This document shows positions 34,409 through 45,700 of a DNA stretch of 64,000 nt, one piece after another. Within the stretch, counting starts at the first letter, position 1. Each line of letters opens with the position of its first letter. The DNA is taken from NCBI GenBank assembly GCA_964017185.1, contig OZ024874.1:53782856-53846855 (forward strand). The letters are read 5' to 3'. The position numbers were made by a program, and so were the translations under genes. The notes below the pieces were generated by a model. It saw only the letters and a list, made by a program, of their open reading frames with translations, was not told the origin of the DNA and ran no database searches. The stretch comes from Rugalucina vietnamica (lineage: Eukaryota; Mollusca; Bivalvia; Lucinida; Lucinidae).

Positions 34409-35420
34409 CGGAAATGAGCCACGTCATGGGATTGTATATAAACATAATTGTGTACAGAAAAGGTGTAGTTATTTTGCAATACGTATGTAGAGATAAACAA
34501 TCCTTTTGACATCCTACATTGAAGATCTCAACTTTCCATTTTCGAATCCGTGTGGTTGAATAGTCTGATTTGTGCCATACAAATAGATCTTTTCGGAACA
34601 CCACTGATACAAAAGACAAAACTGTATAAAGATGTCAAATACTTCGTTGGGGCACCTTGAATGCCCTTGGCAGACAGTGAAGGAGAATTGTTGTGAAAGT
34701 GAGGAAACATTTTTGACGCTTATTGCAATCACAAGAAGCGGTTATTTCAATGGTAATTATATTTCTTGTACAGAAGAATTCTATCGGGACAGCCTCACAC
34801 CTGCTTTGAATTATTGTGGGTATATATGAAATAGACAATTGTAGAAAAACAACGTCATTGTCAGTTTTAATTATCTCGATCCAATGTGGCGTTCACCAAA
34901 ATTAATATAGGTGTCGCTGCCGTTTTGTTCAATGCATAATCTTGATAATTTGACACAACGCGTATGCTTAAATTGTGTCTTTTCAAAGGGCGTTTTACGA
35001 AATCGTTTCAACTCTTGCATTTAGATGAGAATCATGTATAAACTGTCAGAGGGTTTGGAAGGAACCTGAAATCTTCGAATCGAGTCATTTAACAAATTTT
35101 GTGACTAAAGGAATTACTAGAGCTCTCATGAGACTCTTACATGGAAGTACTATATTTACGTTTTGATGTAAGGCATCGGTTTTCGCTAATAGTAGGGGAG
35201 AAAACCTAAAATGAATATGGTTATCCTAAGTGTTGTGGTTATGTATCCTCCGTGTACCCTTGTGCCAGTAAATGTGTTTTTAGAAAGGCAAAGGTGACTA
35301 TGCTCATCACGAAAATGATACTAAGACTGGTGCAATAGATGTAGAACAGGTAGAAATATATCCAAAGCAATCGGAAACATTATGGTTTGGCGTTCCACAT
35401 TCTATTGATACTGTGTAAGC
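34409..35420. other. Intergenic, nothing recognised
   Basis: Short overlapping frames on both strands (34389-34838) show no domain. No supported feature. Confidence 0.45.
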
Positions 35421-35662
35421 GGCCCCCGTGGCAGAGTGGTTAAGAGCGCTGATATTTCATTACCGCACTGAACCATTCCGTCATCTCACCGCTGTGTCTG
35501 ATGTGGGTTCGAGCCCCACACGGAGGACATGTGAGAAAACCAAATTCTACTTGCGGGTGTGTCAGGTTGTTTTTCTCGAGGTTCTCCCGTTCTCGCCAGC
35601 CTACTGATTGAGCTGAAATAATCTTAAAATGGGACGTAAAACTGAACAAATACTGCATACAG
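35421..35662 (+). mobile_element. tRNA-derived SINE
   Basis: The head has a Pol III box A (GTGGCAGAGTGGTTAAGAGC) and a box B (GGGTTCGAGCCCC), about 60 nt apart. The potential acceptor-stem ends are CCCCCGT and ACGGAGG. There is an insert where a normal anticodon arm should be, so it is not a working tRNA. The body follows with TTTTTCTCGAGGTTCTCC and ends near AAAATGGGACGTAAAACTGA. The tail phrase GGGACGTAAAAC is like the one at 24355-24410. Confidence 0.7.
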
Positions 35663-36209
35663 TGGTTAGTCTCCATATTTCTCAGTTCTTATCTCCCATG
35701 TATGACAATTTGCTGCAGATTCTTTATCTTGCATACATGTACATGTACTGTCAAACCGCGCAACTGTTTCCTGATCATTGTTTATTAAAATGATTATTTA
35801 CACGTAAACTCGCGACACTTGCGTTAGAAGTGATGTAAACTTCCTTCTTCTGTTCATAAATAAACTGTTTACAGTGTACCTAGTATATTTAAAACTAGGA
35901 TAATCTATAATCTATATAATTCACGACAGAAATATCAACAATTATACGTATAAAACCCGGGCTTATACATGTAACAAGGAAGTTATCTTTTACACTTAAT
36001 GAAGATTTGTCGAAGGAAATGGGTACCCACATTGTATTTTTCCTTGGTAAGGCTATTTTCTTGTACATGTTCTTTCTGCTTTTCGAAACGATGACAGTCT
36101 TTTTTAATAACATAAAAGTTTAACGGAGAGGTATGTTTTTTTTGATAATAAATTCAGAAAATTTAAAAATGATAATCTGCATTTTATATTTTGAAATGAT
36201 TTCTGCACA
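35663..36209. other. Intergenic, nothing recognised
   Basis: A short phrase CCCGGGCTTATA plus CAAGGAAGTT (near 35957-35986) recurs at 52305-52330, hinting at an old repeat. Nothing else is supported. Confidence 0.4.
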
Positions 36210-36960
36210 GCAACGCTGTTATATTACAAGTCATATATACAACCTCATTTTAATTATTGTAATGTTATCTGGGGTAATGCATCTAATTTTAATGTAGCAA
36301 GAATAAATAGACTTCAAAAAAGGGCGTGTAAGTTAATATTAGGTAATGAATATGTCGACTTCGAAAGTGCAAAGTCTACCTTAAAACTACTTTCATTTGA
36401 ACAAAGTGTATTCTTAAGTAAAGCAAAGATTATATGTATAAAGTAGCTAATGGTTTAGTTCCACAATATATTTGTGACCTGTTCAGTCGAAGGTCTGAAG
36501 TTGCGAACGGAACATCCCTTAGATCCATTACAAACCAGAATTTTGTGATTCCAAAACCTAAGTTAATACTATACAAAGAAAGCATCTCTTATTCAGGCCC
36601 AATTGTCTGGAACAGCATACCAAACGATATACGATATTCATCTAATGTTTCCTCTTTCACTGAATATGTATTAAATTGGATAACGAGCATGTAAGTCTTA
36701 GAATAAGTTTGATTATATTGATGAATAATAACTGAACAGAATTATAAGTATGCCTTCACCTCCACTTTATTGGATCATTTGTATTTTGTATTTTCATATG
36801 TAAATACCCATTTGTTGTTCTACGGTCTAACATTCATAATTTATCATGTTGTTATAGATTTATATGTATTTGAGGGCCCCATGGAAGATTGGTGAATACC
36901 AAATGGGTCACCCTCATTAAATAAAGAAGTTACTTACTTACTTACTTACTTACTTGCTTT
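36210..36960 (+). pseudogene. 5'-truncated LINE: RT C-terminus, 3'UTR and (TTAC)n tail
   Basis: From 36222 one frame reads SYIQPHFNYCNVIWG and INRLQKRACKLILG, typical of the region after the RT domain in CR1/L2/Jockey-like LINEs. After a frameshift near 36435 it continues from MYKVANGLVPQYICDLF to GPIVWNSIPNDIRYSSNVSS, ending TSM at 36694. A 3'UTR with GGCCCCATGGAAGATTGG follows, and the copy ends in (TTAC)n at 36935-36957, a microsatellite-type tail usual in those clades. Dead copy; exact clade not resolved. Confidence 0.8.
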
Positions 36961-37138
36961 TAAGAACGACACCCACTAAGCAGAATGGCGTAACTTTATA
37001 ACGCTATTTTCGAAATATATAGTCGTGTTTCAAAGGCTGACTTTGTGCCTCTTTGATGCCATACCAGATACTGTATATCAGTGTGACTATGAACATTCTC
37101 GATATCAAATTGACGTAACTTATGGAAGTGCAATAAAA
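36961..37138. other. Short intergenic stretch
   Basis: Nothing recognised. Confidence 0.4.
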
Positions 37139-37384
37139 TGAGCCGCGACGCGAGAAAACCCGGTTTTCGGGATTTCCGACCAGGTCGGACACAAACCGGT
37201 CTGTACAGTCACAGAACCCGGCTTGAGGCTTGAAATTTTGGCTACATGAAGAAGAGGAATCGCACTATCCGGCCGAGTAGCGAAAACAAAGGCGCTTATC
37301 AGCTGTTATTAATTTACTGCACAGCTGATCTGCGCCTTTGGTTTCGCATATGCAAAAATCCGGTTTTCTCATGATGCAGTTCAT
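37139..37384. mobile_element. Foldback MITE family F3, copy 5
   Basis: ATGAGCCGCGACGCGAGAAA at the left, with CCGGTTTTCTCATGATGCAG at the right. It contains TTCCGACCAGGTCGGACACA and AGCGAAAACAAAGGCGCTTA. The central palindrome is AT-rich here, with CAGCTGTTATTAATTTACTG in place of GCTTCGCAGT. It lies a few hundred bases upstream of receptor gene A. Confidence 0.75.
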
Positions 37385-37708
37385 TATCATATTATGACAT
37401 ATAATGTAAATTAAAAACCGATTTCTGCAGTGTATGAAATCAAGGAAGATTTACACTCAAAGGCAGGATTTAAAAATCCGTGTATATACCCATATCCTTG
37501 AAATGATAAATAAAACTATGGAATAAACTACAGCAAAGTCATGATGTCATTTTCTTGAGAATGCCCAGTATATGTATTTCAGCTAATTTCAGCTAATCAC
37601 AGCACTATAGCACTCACGATCTTACCATTAGTTTTATTCTATATTTTATAACCCGATGCGCAGTGAATGTCAGAAATGCTCGCGAAGGCGTAGGCTGTAT
37701 TGAAGATA

Positions 37709-37730
37709 ATGTTTTGTCGAATCTTACCAG
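37709..37730 (+). CDS. Candidate start exon of receptor gene A (signal-peptide start)
   Basis: ATG TTT TGT CGA ATC TTA CCA G, then GTAGTG, ends in phase 1, exactly the phase needed by the next exon. Joined, the protein would start MFCRILPVCLYVVKVVPSKT, which has one basic residue and a hydrophobic stretch like a signal peptide. The evidence is only phase and composition. The alternative is an unspliced start at ATG 37877 (MCFVFFIAVCLYVVKVVPSK), also signal-like, but that stretch coincides with a polypyrimidine tract plus CAG that matches the acceptor of paralogue B. Confidence 0.35.
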
Positions 37731-39750
37731 GTAGTGTCACTGCCTCATATAACTTATGGTCTGGTTGTCAGGCTAAGAATATCCATGCTGATCTTAGAGA
37801 ATCTATGTAAGGGTATTTAAACGGTTGATTCAGATCTTTGACTTCTATCTTAATTCTTGAAATTTAAAAATACAGTATGTGCTTTGTTTTCTTTATTGCA
37901 GTTTGCCTATATGTTGTCAAAGTGGTCCCTTCTAAAACCGTTGAGCTGACAATCACATCTGGTTCTGTGAAGAATGATCAGGATAATCCATTTAAGTGTG
38001 ACACCAGTGAACGGATCGAACTTAATTCGTACACCTACAAATACAGAAAGTCCGGAAAATGGACAAAGTCGTACCAGATCCATCACCCTGAATTACTTTT
38101 TTCTGCATGCTCATGGAAACAAACATGTAATATAACAGATATGTTGGTTCAAAACATCACGAAAAGCACTAACACTGGTGTCCTGAAGATAGGATACAAC
38201 TGTTTAGGTATTGCCTTTTATGATACTATGTGATATCAATCACACAAGTGGAAATATCACTATCGGTGAAAATATCACTTTTAGTCATTTTGATATTACA
38301 TTGATCACACTGCTAAGTACGAGTACGTACATGTATAAAATAAAACTCAGTGTTTCTACGTTACCCAAGATATTGATCATGAACGTATAAAGCATAAACA
38401 CTTAAATCATAAAACAATTACATGTACAATGTAGTAGCCCGCTGTATGTTAAGGATATCATGTACTGAAGAATCTTTAAAATATAGTTTAATGGAATGTC
38501 TATGGAAAGCCACAGTAAAATATAATAACCGATATTCAAGGTACCCGGAGTGCTGGAACAGAAAGAACCAAACAACCTGCATCATTTAGTTGCAACATTA
38601 TTATTACTTATCGTTTTAATCTGAACAATTGTTTATTCTGATTCAGTGTTTCTATTTGCAGAAGAGAATATTCGAAGGAGCCTTTGCAATACAACTGCTA
38701 CAAACATTAGAAGAAGCACAACAAATTTGATCTTTGATGCTGCTGACGTTGCTGTGGGAACGATGACCAATATTTGCTCGTGCAATATTACGGGGCATTT
38801 CAAACTTAAGAATAAGGACATCAGAATACAAAGATTTGATACAAATAGCTGTCCTTCTGTTTCTGCGACAGGATGTAAGGACGGCAATTGTATAACTAAA
38901 GAAACGAACTGTTCAAAGTGGCACAGTGTTGATATATGGATATCACAAAATGTTAAGAACGGCTACATTTCTTTGACCGGGCTTTCCAGTTTGAAACCTC
39001 CCTCTTTTATATGGATCCAAATAGTAAACAGATGTGAGTATCCTACTTGTCCTGGTACATGCTATTTGACGATCGATATCATTGAATATACATGTATTAA
39101 TGCTGCAGAGTGGTGACTATATTCAGAAATGGACAACACACACATGTTACATGCATGTTTTTAAAACATAGTTTATACTAGACAAGTTTAATAACTATAT
39201 ACAATCATGCAAATCTATAGTAAGGCGCACAATGCACAACAGAAACTGCTGGTAATAAGAGTTGCATGCTCATACACTTAAGTCTTGATTTTGGGATATT
39301 TTCCAAACTAAAACTTATATGGAAATGTATATGCTAACTTGTCCTCACTTTCCTCTCTACATTCTTTTACCACCACGTCTCAACGGGACTATCTAAAAAC
39401 CTTGATGTGTATAATTCGGCAAATAGTAACTGTATAGGCGGCAACTTTAATATTCATATATGGGCGTGGTCGGCTAGTCCATCTCTTCAAGTAGGGATAT
39501 TATAGAAAAGTCGAACTCAGTCAGCCTAAAGTGATGTCACATATTTACCGTTAGTGTTCAGCTACCTGTATTTTGTCCAATCCAGTGAATTAGACAAAGT
39601 CGTATTTCAATCATATTTTCTAACGGAAAACATGTGAGTTGAATCTTTTAACTGTATACCTTAGGCTTTTACATAGGTCAAAAGTAGACCATACCCAATA
39701 ACGTATTCACGAGGTAACGCCCATACAGTAACCTATTTGCCGAATTATAC

Positions 39751-39786
<36 letters not shown>

Positions 39787-42700
39787 CGTAAGTAAGTAAT
39801 AGTTTATTAAAGTGTCACATATCAACATCACATATATATACAACATTTTAAAGACTAAGAGTTGATACCCAGCCATAATTGGCTTACGAGACACTATTAT
39901 CACAATTTAAACATTCATTATACAGAATCATACATTCATAGAACACATAGAACACATACATATTCAGTCCATTACAAAACAAATATTTACAAATGGATCA
40001 GTAAAAACTAAACCTAGGAATCATTTGAGTGAGTCTAAAACATTTAAAAGCACCTTGAATTAAATAATTAAACAGTTGTTTTCAAAATTGGCGGGTTTGT
40101 TAAGACACATGGTTAAGTTAAAATGAGATAATATGTTCAGTCCTTATTAAAACAAGGAGTTGGTAAGAGTGTAGCTTGAGATTAAGATTCAATGAAATAA
40201 AATTCAAGCTTAAAGTGAATTTTGGCACAGTATATAGACATGTACGGCGATACAGACCAGATTTTGTATAGTCACTATGTCAGCAATCGCAGACTGAAGT
40301 TGCATGTCATAAAACTTATAAAGAGTTTTACAAACGCCTACATAACAACTTTATATCTGTCCATTTCGCTTTGAAGAATGTTAAAATTGATTTCCGTTCA
40401 AGTGATGAGCAAATAAACACAAATCATTTTCGGTATACTACGAGGGTGGGTCAGAAAGTTCTGTCCTGGGTGGTATAACTTTGTTTATAGACATGAATAA
40501 TATTATGTGCGTTCCATGCGTTACATCCTTATAACTACCAATCCAGCTTTACAGTGATAAATAATAGTATATTTATAAAAGCTATGTGACAAAAATTACC
40601 GTTGTCGTTGCTATGTTTACTTTATAATAAAGCGATATATATGACGTCATTAAAATACGTACTCCTATGGCATTTCTGGCACCGCTGAACCATTATATTT
40701 GCTTGCTCTTTTATGAGTTTACTATAAAGTACACTAGAATGAAACAATAAAATGGTTAAATGCATTTTAAGCTCTCTGGTCTACCTGTAGATGCCAATAA
40801 ATGCCCTTTGAATTTACAGTGTACTTTTAAGTATGTACAACGAGCCAATTCAATGTTTCATTTTGCAATAACTCAATTAAATTATTGAATTAGTTTTATT
40901 TTTGCAGATATATTCATCTATATCTGAAAAATATATTGCATGGGTTATATTTTTTCGAAGTCATTTTCTTTAAATAATATTCATAAATTCAAGAAAACGT
41001 GCCATTTGTTTTACCCCAGGTGTCTTTCAGGGCGACTATTTCGAATTATGTTTTTCTTTTGTGCATTATTTTGGCATCATTATAAAGGAGAAATGCAGCC
41101 CTTTCAATCAAGGTATCATACAGCAACCTATCATGTCTATTAACAAAGTAATAACACCTTTGACAGAACTTTCTGACCCACCCTCGTACGATTAAGTTAT
41201 TGTGTTAGCCCTAGAGCCAGCAGTAGGTTTAATCATGTTGTTGAAGTCAAATGGTTTGAAGGCATGCTCTGAGACAGAAAAGTATGTTGAATTAAAAAAA
41301 TAAGTCTTACAAAAATCGGACGGTACACAACTTGACAATATGCGAACGAATACCCCCGGCATGACTCCCTTTTAAAATAGCGCCGAAATGGAAATAAACA
41401 TACAATATCAATCATATCTCAGAAATTACATTGAATGTGATATCAAATTAAACCACACCCCTTTCATCTCATGGTAACATTTGCAAATTATCTAATTTGC
41501 ATATTCATGAATATTAATGAAAACATAGAAAATCACTAAAAAACAGAGAAACACTGTGGTACCCCGGAAGCTCATTTGAACTACCTTGCACCACCATGTG
41601 TGCCAAATCGTTCATTGGGACCCCAGAAATGAACAGAATGTTTGTCCTCATAAACTAGATAAACATGTTTGCACTATGAAAAAAAATAAATGGTTTCTAT
41701 GGCAACTGTTAACGTGATTCTTGAGCATGGGGTGTACATATACAAAATTGGTCATATCTCCGCTATTGTTTATCCTAGACCCCTGATCCTGGTTCAATGT
41801 TAAAGCACAGCCATTGTTCTTTTGTACTATGGTAAGTTATGCAATATATCGTATTTGCATATTTATTAATTTTAATGAAAACATTAAAAATGACTGAAAA
41901 ATGATTAAATTCCATAACTAATTAATTTCAGGCCCAAATTATTATTGTGACACTTTGGTATTAAACTTAACAAACTTTATTTCACTCAGGTCATATAAAA
42001 TGACATGTGAGGTTCATACAAATATGTTATACAACAACTAGCGGTTAGGACTATCATCAATACAAAAATAATATAGAAAATGACAAATGTTTAAGTATTT
42101 TGTGGGGGTAGGTGGCACAAGAAGCTAGCAATGAAAAGCAACAATGTTATCTGTAAGTCAGATGATATTGTTTGCGAGTATTTTCTATCTTTCCAATAAT
42201 TCCAGGGGAGCAGATAGAACAAAGTTGGTTATAGAAGAAAGAAAAGGAAGAAGAGAAGAAGAAGAAGATGAAGGAAACAAGTGTACAAATGAAAAATATG
42301 ATTCTTAGAAATGGTTACTTATGAGGTATTAAGAAAGACGTTTTTGCAGTAAAGATTCGGTCTAGCAAAGTATTTTATCTTTTCGCAAATCATCTCTCTC
42401 ACAGCATGGCTAAACAGATTTAAATTCCTCATCTACATACACATCTGCATACACATTATGTCAAAAAATATAAATAATTCTTCCTATTGTCTATAAGAAT
42501 ATGTGTCTACGAGAATAATTATAAACAAGTAGGGCGACAGTATTATTGATATCTTCAAAATAAGCTTTAAAGTGGATTACTTTCCTTACAAACTACTGGT
42601 CAGTAATATCATATGACAAATTTATTGAAGTCATGGGCCTAAATAAAATCATCTCATTTGCATTTTCATGAATATTAATAAAAAATGTCGAAAGTCGAAG

Positions 42701-45700
42701 GAAAAACGAGGGGAAAACTATAGCCATTGATAGCTTTCGGATGGGTTATTTATCTTGCATCCCTGAAACCAATTTTTATGGCTGCCAGTGTGGCCAGATG
42801 AAAAACCGAATTGCCATAAAAATTGTGCTCAACAAGCCTGATGTAAAATTACATAGTTGCCACACCCACCCCTAATGTGATTCTAAAGAATAGGATGTAC
42901 TCACAAAATAGTCAAACACCAACAAAACATGCTCTAGAATACTACAATTGGCCTGATAGTGATTTTTCAAATCATTGAATTTACTTATTCATGAACAAAA
43001 CATTAATACCTAATTTTCAAATCATTGAATTTGCTTATTCATGAACATTAATATAACACACAAGAAATCGGAGAGAATTCTTGGAAAATAGGGGGCATAC
43101 CTACAAAGTCACTAGTTCTTTATCTGATAACAAACCCAGGATGTTGAAAGAAGTATAAAATGAATGCTATGGCAATGTACTATAACCCTTAAGTCTCATT
43201 TAAGAATGACCTGAATTTCAATTTCACGAGTTTTAATGAAAACTTCATAAATATGCATGGAAAAGTGAAAAATAAAACGATTAACCTACAAAATGACTTG
43301 TACATGTATCTCGGCAGTCAAAAGCCTTAACATGCTATGAATGGTATCAAATGATTGCCAGTGCAATATTATATCATCCTGTACTCCAATACACCTCGTA
43401 TAAGTAATTTGATTTTTCATTTTATGAAGAGTAACAAAACCTTTCGAATATAGAGGACAATTACGGAAAAATTAAGGCGGTATACATAGAAAAGCACATG
43501 TATCTTGGCTCTTGATAGACATAGAGAGCTATAATTGGTATCAAATGATTGCTAGGGCAATGCTCTATAACCATATAGTCTGATAAATAAATCATCAGCT
43601 ATTTCTGTTGAACGGATATTAGTGAGATTTATAGAGATAAATGAAAACTCAACGAAAAATGAAGGTGGTATACCAACAAAATGTCATATCTCTACTACCA
43701 ATAGCTTCAGAGAACTCAACATGGCACCAATATATAGCTATGACAATGTTTTATTGCCATGCATTCAGATATAGAAGGCATGCTTGCTGGCGACCAAGAT
43801 TCAATAAAAATCGTCGGAGCACAAGCTTCAATTTTCTGTTAATATTACAATATTTTGAAAATTAATATAATATTCACAAAAATTAAAAGAAAGTATTGTT
43901 AAGCAACCAGACTGCATGGCAGTAGTGCATTGTCCTACAATAAAATATAAAAGTTTGATCCTTTCGAAGCAGTAAACACGTTACAAAACGTTCAAAGGGA
44001 GGTAGTATGGGCCATATTGCATAATTTCGGGTACTGAACACTCAACAGTGACCCTTTATAATCTGGCGACAATAGCCAGATAAATATACTGCAATTTCAA
44101 AAAATTACACAAGGGTTGTCTAAATCAAAGACACATGCCTAAAAGGGGTTAAAAATTGTAACAATGTTTAGAAGATGGCTCTAAACGACAAATATTTTGA
44201 TATATTCTTACTGATCTCAAAGGACCGAAAGAAATAATATAATCTGCACTATGGATGATGTAGGGGGAGACTTTTTAGGGCCGCCGCACGGCTCAACGCC
44301 AGCTGCAGTAATCACAAATAAAATATAAAAGTTTGATCTTAATCAAATCTATTGGTACCATTTTCAGCGCATTGGGTCCTGAGTTTATTTAAATGGTCGA
44401 TAACGACACATTACGAACGGCTGGAGGGGTTGGAGGGTTCCAAGGACGCGAATAAATTCAGCGTATGGGCTGGCTAGCATGTCCTCCCAACATGAACTCG
44501 ATTGAGCATGAATGGGATTGTCTAGAGATAAAAATCGCGGCCTCTAATGTTTTATGTTGAACGCGGGAAAGTCTAGAACGTGAGGTTGTAGACGATCGGG
44601 GTATGATTCCTGATGCGGACATCCGGAAGTTGATTTAGAGCTTCCGGTCACATTGCATGGAAGATATACAGTTATCAAATATCGGGCTAACATCTACGGC
44701 CTTGGTGTTGTGAAAAGAAGACAATTTCTAAATTTTACTACCACACACACACACTGTGTAAAATAGCCGGAGGGTAGTGTATTGACATGTTCATTGACAA
44801 GTTAATTGTCGGTTGATTTAAAGGTTTTTGGGGTTAATTGGTTAGGGTACCCATTGAAAATTTATTAAACATCATAAAATAAAGTGAATTATTTGACATT
44901 CACTAAATTTGCAAAATTCAATGTCTGTCATGTCTGGCCCTTGAACTGGACCCAGTATCGATTTAAGCCCTCCAGCGGTTTCTTTTTTGACCTCTTTGAT
45001 TTATCCTGATATCGTGTGTTTAGTCTGACAGTGTCTGTTTCTGTGTTTTGCTCACCATCTTCGTCTTGATGGATGGCTACCTTGCTAGGGAAGAGCTAGT
45101 CACCTTGCTTGTGAATAATGTGATGTGTTGTGTTGTCATTTTTTGCCTAGGTTCTGCGTAGAGATTTCAAGAAGTACATGATGTAATAGTTGAACGCGAA
45201 ATTAAATAAGTTTGTCTATAGTTGAGGGTATTTAGCAAATTAATTTGAATAAGTGTTTTGTTCTGATTAGGGAGTTATCGGTACAGTGTCAGATGCTCAT
45301 CATCGTCATATGTATCCACGACTACATGGGCGACTAAGGCAACCTCGTCAAAAACAGAAACGACAACTATAGAAGTGACAACAACCACGGCCAATGAGAA
45401 TTCAGAACAAGCAACAAAAACAGAAAATACAAGCTTCTCTGAAAGTACTGAATTGTCCTCATCTAATGCATTGTCATTATCAACATCGGCACTCACTCCA
45501 AGTCTGCACAAGGCGGGTATGTATATCATTTAAGGGTATATCACTGTGGTGTGCAGATTCTTTGCAAGAAATTACTGATATCGATTTCATCATACACGTA
45601 CTGTCATTGTGGCATTGTATAAATACAAACCGATAAATGATTGGTGACACACATTGCAATTAAGACCGAAGTTGAGGTTAGATTTTCGAATTTTCTCTTA

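Larger units (their letters stand above)
39034..45270 (+). other. Receptor A intron, 6.2 kb, transposon-rich
   Basis: GTGAGT...GATTAG. It contains a TIR element (39410-39750), a reversed LINE 3' end with (GTAA)n, a mariner-type MITE (40441-41186), a degenerate array with CATATTCATGAATATTAATG (41400-43860), an F5 repeat (43955-44165) and a Tc1-type transposase remnant (44400-44700). The part 44700-45270 holds an old repeat like 6283-6400 and nothing else recognised. Confidence 0.7.

Noticed and set aside
35421-35530. Possible functional tRNA
   Set aside because: Box A and B are good, but no normal anticodon stem-loop and a long insert; it fits a SINE head better.
38633-38887. 84-residue minus-strand frame
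   Set aside because: Antisense of receptor A's second domain exon; sense strand has paralogue and splice support.
45275-45529. 84-residue minus-strand frame rich in Val/Asp
   Set aside because: Antisense of the Thr-rich stalk exon of receptor A.
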